Of a stretch of DNA of 64,000 nt, positions 1-7,806 are shown in pieces (the first letter of the stretch is position 1; the number at the start of each line of letters is the position of its first letter). Origin of the DNA: Flavobacterium sp. CF136 (GTDB lineage Bacteria; Bacteroidota; Bacteroidia; Flavobacteriales; Flavobacteriaceae). Location: NCBI RefSeq assembly GCF_000282055.1, contig NZ_AKJZ01000015.1:1-64000 (forward strand), read 5' to 3'. A program made the translations under genes and the position numbers. The notes beneath the pieces are model-generated. The model was not told where the DNA came from, made no database searches, and saw only the letters and a program-made list of their open reading frames with translations.

Positions 1-38
1 CCTTTTTTAAGTTACAAAATCTATGTTTCTAGCCAGCA

Positions 39-54
39 CTGAGCGGAGTCGAAG
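39..54. repeat. GAGCGGAGTCGA-type repeat, single arm
   Basis: The sequence CTGAGCGGAGTCGAAG is one arm of the hairpin repeat seen complete at 3239-3305 and again, diverged, at 51956-51977. It lies 3' of the sirtuin gene. The partner arm may lie left of the window. Judged by eye only. Confidence 0.6.
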
Positions 55-107
55 TGTGTTGAAAATAATTACACCCAACGGGTTATAATTAGTGTAAATT
101 AATGAAA

Positions 108-800
108 TTAGTGTTCGGTTTTTAATCGTTCTCTTAAATCCGCAACACCTTCAGAAGCAACTTTAGGAATAACTTCAACTTTATTTCGAATATTCGGAAT
201 CGAAATCGGTTTTGGATCAATATAAAAAACAGGAGTAATGCTGTAAGTGTACGAAATCAGTCCGGCTGCCGGATAAACTTGCAGAGATGTACCGATTACG
301 GCAAAATAATCAGCTTCTTCTACTATTTTAATGGCTTCTTCAAGAGCAGGAACTTCTTCTCCGAACCAAACAATATGCGGACGCAGCTGATGTCCATTTT
401 CGTCAAAATCTCCGGTAAATAAATCTTCTGTCCAGTCTAAAATCAGGTTTTTGTTTTGCGTACTTCTCACTTTTAGTAATTCACCATGCAAGTGCAATAC
501 TTTTGTACTTCCTGCGCGCTCATGTAAATCGTCTACGTTCTGAGTAATAATATGTACATCAAAATCTTTTTCTAATTCGGCCAAAATCTGATGCCCTAAA
601 TTAGGTTGGACTTCTTTCAGCTGCTGACGTCTTTTATTATAAAAATCCAATACCAATTCCTGATTTTTATACCAGCCTTCCGGAGTTGCAACTTCCATTA
701 CATCATGACCCTCCCATAAACCATCGCTGTCGCGAAAAGTTTTTATTCCGCTTTCAGCACTAATTCCTGCACCGGTTAGAACGACTAATTTTTTCTTCAT
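108..800 (-). CDS. cobB: Sir2-family NAD-dependent protein deacylase
   Basis: Sirtuins remove acyl groups from protein lysines using NAD and release nicotinamide and O-acyl-ADP-ribose. The 230-residue protein has the Rossmann-fold NAD motifs: GAGIS near residues 10-14, the QNVDDLHERAG block around 88-98, the catalytic His in HLHGE, and GTSLQVYPA near 170. RPHIVWFGE is the substrate-side segment typical of bacterial CobB/SIRT5-like enzymes. The usual pair of CxxC zinc motifs is absent: there is no cysteine between HLHGE and RPHIVWFGE, so the zinc module appears to be lost or replaced. The ATG start gives a full-length protein beginning directly with the first beta strand. It stands alone, divergent from the APS kinase gene. 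The deacylase call is firm; acyl-chain preference cannot be read from the sequence. Confidence 0.93.
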   Translation of the reverse strand: MKKKLVVLTGAGISAESGIKTFRDSDGLWEGHDVMEVATPEGWYKNQELVLDFYNKRRQQLKEVQPNLGHQILAELEKDFDVHIITQNVDDLHERAGSTKVLHLHGELLKVRSTQNKNLILDWTEDLFTGDFDENGHQLRPHIVWFGEEVPALEEAIKIVEEADYFAVIGTSLQVYPAAGLISYTYSITPVFYIDPKPISIPNIRNKVEVIPKVASEGVADLRERLKTEH

Positions 801-970
801 TTTGATTTGATTCTAAAAAATAAAAATAATCAATTCTCAACTAAAACGAACTGTTGATTTTATAAAAAATGAATTTATTAAAGCAATCATTTTTTTAGTA
901 TTTTTACTATAAATAAACAGCAATATGCTGATTTATATCATTTTGTTTTACGTGTGAAAATAATTTTCAA

Positions 971-1504
971 ATGATACTAATACAATTTACAGGTCTCTCA
1001 GGTTCCGGTAAAACTACATTAGCAAAAAATGTGGAGCATTTGCTGGTAGAGAAAGGACACAAAGTTGAAATCGTAGACGGCGACATTTACAGAAAAACAC
1101 TTTGTAAAGACCTGGGATTTTCAAAAGATGACAGATGCGAAAATGTCAGGCGGCTTTTTAATGTCGGGCAGGATTTTGTTCAGTCTGAAGTTATCGTTTT
1201 AATGTCAGTAATAAATCCTTACGAAGATTTAAGAAACGAAATAAGACAATATGATTTTGTCAGAACGGTTTTTCTCGACTGTTCGATAGATAATCTCATT
1301 AAAAGAGATCCGAAAGGCTTATACCAAAAAGCACTTCTGCCGGATAACGACAGTAATAAGATAAAAAATTTTACAGGAATAAGTGATGTTTACGAAGTTC
1401 CTTTAAAAGCTGATTTAACACTTAAAACTGATTCAGAACCGGAATCAGTTTCAACAAATAAACTTTATTACTTTATAATAGATAACATTACTAATGCTGT
1501 TTAA
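971..1504 (+). CDS. cysC: Adenylylsulfate (APS) kinase
   Basis: The enzyme phosphorylates APS with ATP to give PAPS, the sulfate donor for sulfotransferases. The 177-residue protein starts at the P-loop GLSGSGKTT (about residues 8-16). It then shows the family signatures VDGD (about 35-38), DLGFSKDDRCENVRR (about 47-61), a variant SVINPYEDLR of the usual ISPYR segment, DPKGLYQKA, and FTGISDVYE near the C-terminus. All core kinase segments are present, so it should be active. No ATP sulfurylase is in the window. The next gene, 36 bp downstream on the same strand, is a sulfotransferase, so the PAPS made here probably feeds that enzyme rather than sulfate reduction. That link is an inference from context. 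Confidence 0.9.
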   Translation: MILIQFTGLSGSGKTTLAKNVEHLLVEKGHKVEIVDGDIYRKTLCKDLGFSKDDRCENVRRLFNVGQDFVQSEVIVLMSVINPYEDLRNEIRQYDFVRTVFLDCSIDNLIKRDPKGLYQKALLPDNDSNKIKNFTGISDVYEVPLKADLTLKTDSEPESVSTNKLYYFIIDNITNAV

Positions 1505-1540
1505 GATCATAAAAGCTGACAATAAAATAAATTTTAGTGT

Positions 1541-2515
1541 ATGGAAAATATAGATCACCCTCTTTTACATTGGATTCCTTATAAGTTAATTGAAAAAGAT
1601 GGAGAGGTGTATTTTGAATGGATTTATCTGGGAGAAAAAAGGTATTCAGATCCTTTTTTTGATGAAACAATGATAAAATGCAGAAGTCATTCCAACAATT
1701 CAAATTTTTTTAAAGTTGTAAGTACTGTACAAAATCTTATTGATTGGTCTGCACAATTGGTTTCTGCTGAGTTAAAAGCATTTGTATTTCATATATCGCG
1801 TTGCGGTTCTACGATGTTAGCGCAATCTTTAGCAGTTTCTCCACAAAATATAATAGTTTCTGAAGCCCCGATTATTGATGAGGTTATAAGAAGTGAATTT
1901 TTTGATCTGGATAAAAAAAGAACTCTTGTCAAAGCCATAATTGTAATATTAGGACAGAAAAGGTTTCCGGAAGAAAATAATTTAGTTGTAAAACTGGATT
2001 CCTGGCACATATTTGAAGCTGACGAATTAAGATCAATTTTTCCTGAATTGCCTTTTGTTTTGCTTTACAGAAACCCAATTGAAGTTTTAAAATCGCATTC
2101 GAAACTTAAAGGAATGCATATGGTTCCGAATTTACTTCCGGCCGCTATTTTTGGTATAAGTAATAAACAAATTGAGGAAATTACTTTTCAACAATACAGT
2201 GCAGTAGTTCTTGAAAAGTATTTTGAAGCTTATTATAATTTTCATGAAACAGATCAAAATGTTTCGGTATTCAATTATAAAGAAGGGATGAAATCTATTT
2301 TAGAAAGATTTCTGACTATTATGGATGCTGATTTTTACATCGAAGAAGTAGATCAGATGAATGAGCGTTTAAAAAAACATTCTAAAAATAAAAAGAACAC
2401 TTTTAAGGGCGATTCATTTGTGGATGAGAATTTAGCAATTGATGTCAGTAAGGTTAATAGGTTATATGAAAAATTAGAGGAGAAATTAGTTGGACAGTTG
2501 GCTGGCAGAAATTAA
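1541..2515 (+). CDS. Sulfotransferase family protein
   Basis: This is a probable PAPS-dependent sulfotransferase of 324 residues. The phosphosulfate-binding loop is HISRCGSTMLAQSLA (near residues 83-97), where SRCGST fits the 5'-PSB motif. The 3'-phosphate region is LLYRNPIEVLKSH (around 175-187), matching the RxPxxxxxS pattern. The roughly 75 residues before the P-loop-like motif are not recognisable. It follows the APS kinase gene by 36 bp, and the two very likely form an operon that makes and uses PAPS. The acceptor is unknown; a lipid, glycan or small molecule is possible. The downstream trmH gene has its own promoter at 2523-2552, so the operon probably ends here although no terminator hairpin is obvious. 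Confidence 0.78.
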   Translation: MENIDHPLLHWIPYKLIEKDGEVYFEWIYLGEKRYSDPFFDETMIKCRSHSNNSNFFKVVSTVQNLIDWSAQLVSAELKAFVFHISRCGSTMLAQSLAVSPQNIIVSEAPIIDEVIRSEFFDLDKKRTLVKAIIVILGQKRFPEENNLVVKLDSWHIFEADELRSIFPELPFVLLYRNPIEVLKSHSKLKGMHMVPNLLPAAIFGISNKQIEEITFQQYSAVVLEKYFEAYYNFHETDQNVSVFNYKEGMKSILERFLTIMDADFYIEEVDQMNERLKKHSKNKKNTFKGDSFVDENLAIDVSKVNRLYEKLEEKLVGQLAGRN

Positions 2516-2522
2516 CGATTAC

Positions 2523-2552
2523 TTTGTTAACGATTCTTTTTTAGTATTTTTG
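2523..2552 (+). promoter_or_regulatory. Promoter of trmH
   Basis: TTTG (2523-2526) and TATTTTTG (2545-2552) match the Bacteroidota -33 TTG and -7 TAnnTTTG boxes with an 18 bp spacer. It starts 8 bp after the sulfotransferase stop and about 18 bp before the trmH ATG, giving a very short leader. Confidence 0.7.
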
Positions 2553-2569
2553 CGGCAAATAAAACCAAA

Positions 2570-3235
2570 ATGATTGATTTAGATTATCTCGCTTTTCTTG
2601 AAAATATACTTACTGATAATCGCAAAGAAAGATTTCTAAATGTTCTGGCCAATCGTACCAAACATTTTACGATTGCTGTAGAAGATGTTTTTCAGATGCA
2701 TAATACGAGTGCCGTTATGCGCAGTTGTGAAGTTTTTGGGATTCAGGAACTTAATGTTATTGAGCAGCGTTACGGTAAAAGAATCGATAAGGAGATTGCA
2801 ATGGGTGCCCAGAAATGGGTAGATATCAATCAGTTTGATTCGATTACGAATTGTCTTTCCACTTTAAAAAATCAAGGTTATCAGATTATTGCAACAACAC
2901 CTCATGAAAACGATTGTTTGTTGGAGGATTTTGATATTACAAAACCAAGTGCCTTATTTTTCGGTACGGAACGCGATGGACTTTCACAGGAAATATTAGA
3001 TAAGGCGGATGGCTTTCTTAAGATACCTATGGTTGGTTTTACTGAGAGTTTAAATATTTCTGTTTCGGCTGCAATCATCATTCAAAACCTTACCAATCGA
3101 CTACGAAATTCAGATATTGCATGGCAATTGTCCGAAGATGAAATTTTGGAAAAACGTTTGTCATGGGCAAAAAGTTCGATTAAAGATATTAAGAGAATAG
3201 AAGCTCGTTATTACGAAGAAAATATTAGAGAATAA
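2570..3235 (+). CDS. trmH: tRNA (guanosine(18)-2'-O)-methyltransferase TrmH
   Basis: This SPOUT-family enzyme methylates the ribose of G18 in the tRNA D-loop using S-adenosylmethionine. The 221-residue length fits TrmH. SPOUT motif 1 is seen as HNTSAVMRSCEVFGI (about 44-58), with the catalytic Arg in VMRSCE. Motif 2 is LFFGTERDGLS (about 130-140) and motif 3 is IPMVGFTESLNISVSAA (about 152-168), forming the knot that binds SAM. The C-terminal helix rich in Lys and Arg is typical of TrmH and contacts tRNA. It has its own promoter and ends before a strong convergent hairpin, so it appears to be a single-gene unit. A rRNA 2'-O-methyltransferase of the same family is the main alternative. Confidence 0.9.
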   Translation: MIDLDYLAFLENILTDNRKERFLNVLANRTKHFTIAVEDVFQMHNTSAVMRSCEVFGIQELNVIEQRYGKRIDKEIAMGAQKWVDINQFDSITNCLSTLKNQGYQIIATTPHENDCLLEDFDITKPSALFFGTERDGLSQEILDKADGFLKIPMVGFTESLNISVSAAIIIQNLTNRLRNSDIAWQLSEDEILEKRLSWAKSSIKDIKRIEARYYEENIRE

Positions 3236-3238
3236 GGC

Positions 3239-3305
3239 TGTCAGGTTGAGCGGAGTCGAAACCCTTATAAATTAAAAAGAATCTCGACTCCGCTCGATTT
3301 GACAA
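3239..3305. terminator. GAGCGGAGTCGA hairpin between convergent genes
   Basis: TTGAGCGGAGTCGA (3246-3259) pairs with TCGACTCCGCTCGA (3284-3297) at 13 of 14 positions across a 24 nt loop. The flanking TGTCA and TGACA extend the pairing. It lies between the convergent trmH and PepSY genes and probably terminates or protects both transcripts. The same arm sequence recurs at 39-54 and 51956-51977, so this is a dispersed repeat used as a 3'-end element. Confidence 0.7.
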
Positions 3306-3310
3306 TTTTG

Positions 3311-4903
3311 TTATTTCCTCAAAAACAAAATAAAGCCTAAAACACTAACAATTAAAATAGTTAGCGCTGCCAAAACCATTGTCAGGTCGCGAATGTTTTT
3401 TCCTGCCCAATCCATGAATAAAAATTTATGTAAGATGGCAAAAGAATACCCTTCTACCTTATCTGAATTTTTAACCACAGCAGCTAATCTTGAAGTCGCC
3501 GTTTCGATAAAATATGTAGTTTTTTCCGGTGTGTCATATGCTAATTTTATGACCGGCAGTCTTTTGTTTACGAAACCATACTCCCTGCTTTCGAAATCAG
3601 TTAAGACTTTTGATTCTAATAATTTTACATTTTCCAAAGAAGGCTGAGGTTCTTCATCAGTACTTTCGACCATTTCACAGCAAGATGCTTTTGGTGCACC
3701 GTCTGTAAAATAATAAGCTAAAAACTCCGCATATTCTAAATCTATATTTGGCATAATTTGATTGGTTGTTGCATTGATGTAAACCACTTCTGATTTTGGG
3801 TCTTCTTTTTTATTCCATTTAGAATTGGAATCTGATTTTTGTTTTTTGAATTTTTTGGTTTCTTTTTCAACCAATTGACAGCGATAATAAGTTGTGTCGT
3901 TAAGTGTAATAATACTAATGTTTTGAAAACGATTCCAGTCTAAATTTAAGCTGGTATTGGGAATCGGGATTTCTTTGGTTTCAAAAGTTGGTTCATAAAC
4001 CATTTGCGAAAGCGTGTATGGAGCCCATTTTGTAGTAGCATGATATGCGCCGCTAAAAGCAAAAGTTAGCGTAAAAAGAGATACCCAGATTCCGATTTGG
4101 CGATGGTATTTTCTTAGTCCTTTAGGTTGAACATTATCTGTTTTTTTGAATTGTTTCCATAATAAACCATAAATTAAGATGCCGCTTAAAGCAGAAAACC
4201 CGATAATTGATAACAAGAAAATCATCGTAATAATTCGGATACTATTGTTGGTAATAGCATCAATAAATGACCAATTATGAAAAGTGTCGAAAAACCAAAT
4301 AAACCATTGTCTTGAAGTTGGATTATAGGTAGCTAATTTCCCTGAAGAAGTTTCCACATAAACTTCCATAGTGTCAGGACGATCGAAAGTCAGTTTGTAA
4401 ACCGGTAAATAGCGGTTTACGTATTTGTATTGCGAAGTAAATTCGGTTACAATTTCACTGTTTTTTACAGCACTTTTCTGGTCGTCTAAAAAAGATCTTG
4501 AAAGCCATTCGGCATATTTTTGATCTCCGTTTTCCAGTTTTTTAGCATTTGAAGTATCGAAATATAATAAATCACCAGGAATCATTTTGACCTGATAAAA
4601 AGTGGTATTGTCAAATTGAACTATTCGAAAGTTTTTGAAATCGTTGATACTGTTTTTCTTCAGAACTTCCTGAATCGAAAAATGCAGTTGCTTTTTATCA
4701 ATGGTTTGTTGTTCCAGTTTATCTCGGGCGATTTCCGGTTTGAAGAAATGTGCCATAAACGGATGCATCAATCCTGATAATGTCCAGAAAATTACAGGAA
4801 TAATGGTGACTAAACCAATAACACGATGCCACTTATACATGTGCTGTTTGATTTTTTTGATAAATTTAGAATCTTTCTTTTTTGGTTTTTTTTCTTTGCT
4901 CAT
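3311..4903 (-). CDS. PepSY-associated transmembrane protein
   Basis: This is an inner-membrane protein of 530 residues in the PepSY_TM family, many members of which occur beside TonB-dependent receptors and are thought to help metal or siderophore handling, sometimes as reductases. Four membrane segments are visible: about 24-46 (after a Lys-rich start and WHRVIGL), about 225-247, about 268-288 (after YHRQIGIW), and about 505-528. Two large periplasmic regions lie between them, each with PepSY-like sequence ending in a segment such as YKYVNRYLPVYKLTFD or YGFVNKRLPVIKLAYD, so the protein is an internal duplication. The second periplasmic region has an adjacent Cys pair in KASCCEMVES. It is the last gene of the operon with the TonB receptor 93 bp upstream; a palindromic repeat (4917-4988) fills the gap. 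The substrate is not determinable. Confidence 0.82.
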   Translation of the reverse strand: MSKEKKPKKKDSKFIKKIKQHMYKWHRVIGLVTIIPVIFWTLSGLMHPFMAHFFKPEIARDKLEQQTIDKKQLHFSIQEVLKKNSINDFKNFRIVQFDNTTFYQVKMIPGDLLYFDTSNAKKLENGDQKYAEWLSRSFLDDQKSAVKNSEIVTEFTSQYKYVNRYLPVYKLTFDRPDTMEVYVETSSGKLATYNPTSRQWFIWFFDTFHNWSFIDAITNNSIRIITMIFLLSIIGFSALSGILIYGLLWKQFKKTDNVQPKGLRKYHRQIGIWVSLFTLTFAFSGAYHATTKWAPYTLSQMVYEPTFETKEIPIPNTSLNLDWNRFQNISIITLNDTTYYRCQLVEKETKKFKKQKSDSNSKWNKKEDPKSEVVYINATTNQIMPNIDLEYAEFLAYYFTDGAPKASCCEMVESTDEEPQPSLENVKLLESKVLTDFESREYGFVNKRLPVIKLAYDTPEKTTYFIETATSRLAAVVKNSDKVEGYSFAILHKFLFMDWAGKNIRDLTMVLAALTILIVSVLGFILFLRK

Positions 4904-4916
4904 TGTTAGGTTTTTT

Positions 4917-4988
4917 AGCCCCGATGGGAGCGATATCCTTTTGTGGCGGGGTTCGCCGCAAAAGATATAGCGGACAGCGGGATTAGCT
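4917..4988 (+). repeat. Dispersed imperfect palindrome, copy A
   Basis: The copy begins AGCCCCGATGGGAGCGATAT and ends near GACAGCGGGATTAGCT. The core ATATCCTTTTGTGGCG pairs imperfectly with CGCCGCAAAAGATAT around a short loop. It lies inside the minus-strand operon between the receptor stop and the PepSY start, so the receptor mRNA would carry a strong hairpin here. Three more copies are at 46516-46602, 48721-48789 and 51876-51949. Confidence 0.75.
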
Positions 4989-4996
4989 TCTAATAC

Positions 4997-7156
4997 TTAT
5001 TTTTTTAATGAAAAATTGTACTGTATTCCAAATACAAATGTTCTGGGAGCAGCTGCTGTATAAGTTGGCTGAGCGCCTGTGGTGTTGGCTCTCGAAACAT
5101 TATAAGCGTATAATTTATCGGTAAGATTCATTACATTTCCGAAGATTTCTATTTTTTTCCATTGATAACCAATTCTTGCATTGAATAAATTATACCCGTC
5201 ATATTTTACGGTATTAATCTGATCCTGGTAATAACTGCCGACATGTTGCCACTCGATTGAAGTTCTTAGGTTTGGAAGCCAGTTTGGATAATAACTTATC
5301 TCTGAGTTCCCGGACCATTTTGGTGCTGCCGGCATTTCTTTTCCGTTTAAATTCTGAACAGGATCTGATGGTTTGTCCGAAAGTTTAAAATCAATATAGG
5401 TATGTTGTGCATAAGTTCCGCCAAGACGAATATTAAATTGTTTTGATGGTTTGTATGAAGCACCGAACTCAAGTCCTTTATGACGCGTTTCTCCGGCAGA
5501 ACGATAATATGTTGAATTATCTGCAAGTTTTATATTTAATAATTCGTTTTTGCCTTCCATATAATAAAGGGCATAATCAAAATTTAATTTATTTTCCAAG
5601 AATGAAAACCATCCGCCAATTTCATAGTTGTCAAAAGTTGCCGGTTCCAGGTTATAATAAAAATCTGCCGGGACTCCAGTTGTACCACCAGTTCCGGGTT
5701 TAGTTCTAAAGATTGAAGTAATTCCGGGAGGTGCAAAACCTTGTGAATAGTTGCCATAAAAACCTGCAAATTCTACCGGATTATAATTGACTCCAACTTT
5801 AAAAGTTGCTTTGTCATATACTTTGCTTCCGGAAGAATTATCTAAAGCATTTTCATAATCTACTTTCATATTGTCGTAACGGCCGCCAAGCGTAATAACT
5901 AATTTTTCGATTGGATTAAAACTTACCTGAGCATACCCGGCTGTGTTGAAAATATCAGCGGAATAATCTGCCAGTTTTGAGTCAGGATGCTCCGCAATAA
6001 TTTCATAAGAATCTACGGTTTGTTTTCCTGCCTCACCAGGATTTAGATTTGCTTTCAAATCAATAACATATGACCAATAGGTTACAGGTGAATAATCATA
6101 TAAAGCTCCTGCAACAATTTTTGTATGTAGGAAGTCGATTTTTTGAGTATGCTGACCGATAGCTCCGTAACTTTTGAAGTTATTCGAGTTTACTTCACCT
6201 TTAGCGGTTGTAGGGTTTACAGTTGGACTCCATTTGATTCCGTAAGAAGGATTTTGACCTAATTTATTGTCACGTAAATAACCTGTGATGTAACTGCTTG
6301 AATTATCGTTCCAATCATGCTCAAGGGTTAATCGTGTACGCAAAGCATCAGATTTTCTATAAGTGAAATCGGTTGTGCTTTTATAAGTTCTATTGTTAAA
6401 GGCTTCTTCGTTAACACTTCCGCTCATGTCCGAATAATATTTTCCGTACATGGTATTGCTGATCAATCGGGTAGAAGGTGAGATATTATAATCGATTCGG
6501 GCATTCAGATTATCTTTATTGTAATCTGAATATGTCATCCAGCCGTTTTCCTGTAAACTTGAAATCCCCGCAATATGAAAACCAACTTTGCCTATTGTTG
6601 CGCCACCAGCTGCCTGAAATCTTCTGTAGCCGTAATTATCTGCCTGAATTCCAAATTTAAATTCGGGATCAACAGGTGGTTTTAGTGAAATTAAATTGAT
6701 AGTTCCGCCAACAGCTTCGGGGCCGTACAATGAAGAAACAGGTCCTTTTACCACTTCGATACTTTGCAAATTATATTGATTAATTTCAAGTAAAGCATTG
6801 TGATTGAAGATTCCCATTGGTCGAATTGGCAAACCGTCTTCCAGATATAAGTAATAGGCATTTGTTGTCATTGGCTGACGAATCGACATCATGTGTTGTT
6901 CGTTTCCTAAATTGACCATTAATACACCGGGTGTTTTATTGATGATTTCGTAAACGGCAGTGGCTTTGGTTTCGTTAATGGTTTTTGCCGTTATTTTGCT
7001 GATGGCAACTGGAGTTTCTTTACGTAAAGTTGCCGTACGGTTGGCAGTTACAAAAACATTTTCAAGTTCCTGAGATTTGGTTGTGTCCTGCTCTACTTTG
7101 TTTTGTGCAAAAACACATTGCCCTATGATTAACAGGGTAAAGTATATATTTTTCAT
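4997..7156 (-). CDS. TonB-dependent outer membrane receptor, probable metal or metal-chelate uptake
   Basis: This 719-residue receptor has a signal peptide (about 1-17, ending FAQ), a plug domain (about 30-155) and a 22-strand-type barrel ending in alternating hydrophobic residues FVFGIQYNFSLKK. A TonB-box-like segment ENVFVTANR lies near residue 31. The plug carries the usual VVKGPVSSLYGPEAVGGTIN motif. No CarboxypepD_reg-like domain or SusD partner is present, which argues against polysaccharide import and for a siderophore or metal ligand. The plug also has a Met/His-containing loop, EQHMMSIRQPM. The gene lies between a small Cys-containing secreted protein upstream and a PepSY membrane protein downstream on the same strand, a set often found in metal uptake loci. 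The exact ligand cannot be read. Confidence 0.88.
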   Translation of the reverse strand: MKNIYFTLLIIGQCVFAQNKVEQDTTKSQELENVFVTANRTATLRKETPVAISKITAKTINETKATAVYEIINKTPGVLMVNLGNEQHMMSIRQPMTTNAYYLYLEDGLPIRPMGIFNHNALLEINQYNLQSIEVVKGPVSSLYGPEAVGGTINLISLKPPVDPEFKFGIQADNYGYRRFQAAGGATIGKVGFHIAGISSLQENGWMTYSDYNKDNLNARIDYNISPSTRLISNTMYGKYYSDMSGSVNEEAFNNRTYKSTTDFTYRKSDALRTRLTLEHDWNDNSSSYITGYLRDNKLGQNPSYGIKWSPTVNPTTAKGEVNSNNFKSYGAIGQHTQKIDFLHTKIVAGALYDYSPVTYWSYVIDLKANLNPGEAGKQTVDSYEIIAEHPDSKLADYSADIFNTAGYAQVSFNPIEKLVITLGGRYDNMKVDYENALDNSSGSKVYDKATFKVGVNYNPVEFAGFYGNYSQGFAPPGITSIFRTKPGTGGTTGVPADFYYNLEPATFDNYEIGGWFSFLENKLNFDYALYYMEGKNELLNIKLADNSTYYRSAGETRHKGLEFGASYKPSKQFNIRLGGTYAQHTYIDFKLSDKPSDPVQNLNGKEMPAAPKWSGNSEISYYPNWLPNLRTSIEWQHVGSYYQDQINTVKYDGYNLFNARIGYQWKKIEIFGNVMNLTDKLYAYNVSRANTTGAQPTYTAAAPRTFVFGIQYNFSLKK

Positions 7157-7250
7157 TTTAAATTATATAAATTTTAAAAAGTAACCGGTATTCTTTGGCT
7201 TTAAACCAAGAAAAGACCTTTCAATTTGTATTGAAAAGGGAGACTAAAAT

Positions 7251-7628
7251 TTATATAAAATAGGATGGGGGATGAAAAGTAGTATTTGAAACCGATATTG
7301 GTTTGTTGTCATTAAAAGCGAAAAGTTTTGCTTTTGATTCAATCAGTTCTACTAGTTTGAAATTATTTAAAGTTGTATTCTGAATGTAAACTACTTCTGC
7401 TTTTTCTTTCAGATTGTTTTGCATTCTTTTTTCGTTATCGGAGTATTTTTTTAAACTTTTTTGAAGTTCACAACGACCGTTACAACTATTAAAAACCATT
7501 TTTCGCTGTACGCATATGGTTTTTGAAATTTCTTCCTGATTTAATTTGAATGCCGTATAAACAAAGAAACTGCCAAATGATGGCACTAAAAGCATACAGG
7601 AAAGAAATATGATGATTAACTTTTTCAA
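7251..7628 (-). CDS. Small exported cysteine-containing protein, first gene of the receptor operon
   Basis: This 125-residue protein has an N-terminal signal or anchor (about 1-27, hydrophobic IIIFLSCMLLVPSFG). It contains a cysteine cluster: ICVQRK followed by NSCNGRCELQKSL, giving three cysteines within about residues 37-52. A charged, probably helical stretch follows, then a tail ending HPPSYFI. I do not recognise a named family, but small Bacteroidota proteins with a CNGxC segment next to TonB receptors are familiar. Metal binding or thiol chemistry in the periplasm is a reasonable guess from the Cys cluster and neighbours. It precedes the receptor gene by 94 bp and is the likely first gene of the operon, with a -7 box at 7653-7660. 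Confidence 0.7.
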   Translation of the reverse strand: MKKLIIIFLSCMLLVPSFGSFFVYTAFKLNQEEISKTICVQRKMVFNSCNGRCELQKSLKKYSDNEKRMQNNLKEKAEVVYIQNTTLNNFKLVELIESKAKLFAFNDNKPISVSNTTFHPPSYFI

Positions 7629-7652
7629 AAGTTGTTTCGTTGTTTACGATTG

Positions 7653-7660
7653 CAAAAGTA
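7653..7660 (-). promoter_or_regulatory. -7 box of the receptor operon
   Basis: Read on the minus strand this is TACTTTTG, a full match to TAnnTTTG, about 25 bp upstream of the first ATG of the operon. No clear TTG is seen at -33, so the promoter may be weak or activator-dependent. Confidence 0.5.
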
Positions 7661-7702
7661 CATTTTTATTATTTTTAAACAGTATGATTTTTGTCATTTT
7701 GC

Positions 7703-7738
7703 AAAAAAAAATCCCCAATTACAACAGTAGTTGGGGAT
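7703..7738 (-). terminator. Intrinsic terminator of secA
   Basis: On the minus strand ATCCCCAA (7738-7731) pairs with TTGGGGAT (7718-7711) and is followed by a run of T. It lies about 70 bp after the secA stop. A second inverted repeat between stop and terminator is noted at 7752-7789. Confidence 0.8.
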
Positions 7739-7751
7739 AATTTGAGTTTTT

Positions 7752-7789
7752 AGTCACAGTTTTCAGTCTTCAGAATGTAAACTGTGACT
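7752..7789. repeat. CAGT-rich inverted repeat after secA
   Basis: AGTCACAGTTT (7752-7762) and AAACTGTGACT (7779-7789) form a perfect 11 bp inverted repeat. It belongs to the degenerate CAGT-rich family seen also at 11560-11597, 16440-16478, 17044-17066 and 52746-52774. Confidence 0.6.
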
Positions 7790-7806
7790 GTACACTGGAA
7801 CTTTTA

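Noticed and set aside
1491..1703. Minus-strand ORF over the kinase/sulfotransferase junction
   Set aside because: It overlaps two well supported genes on the other strand and has no family features.
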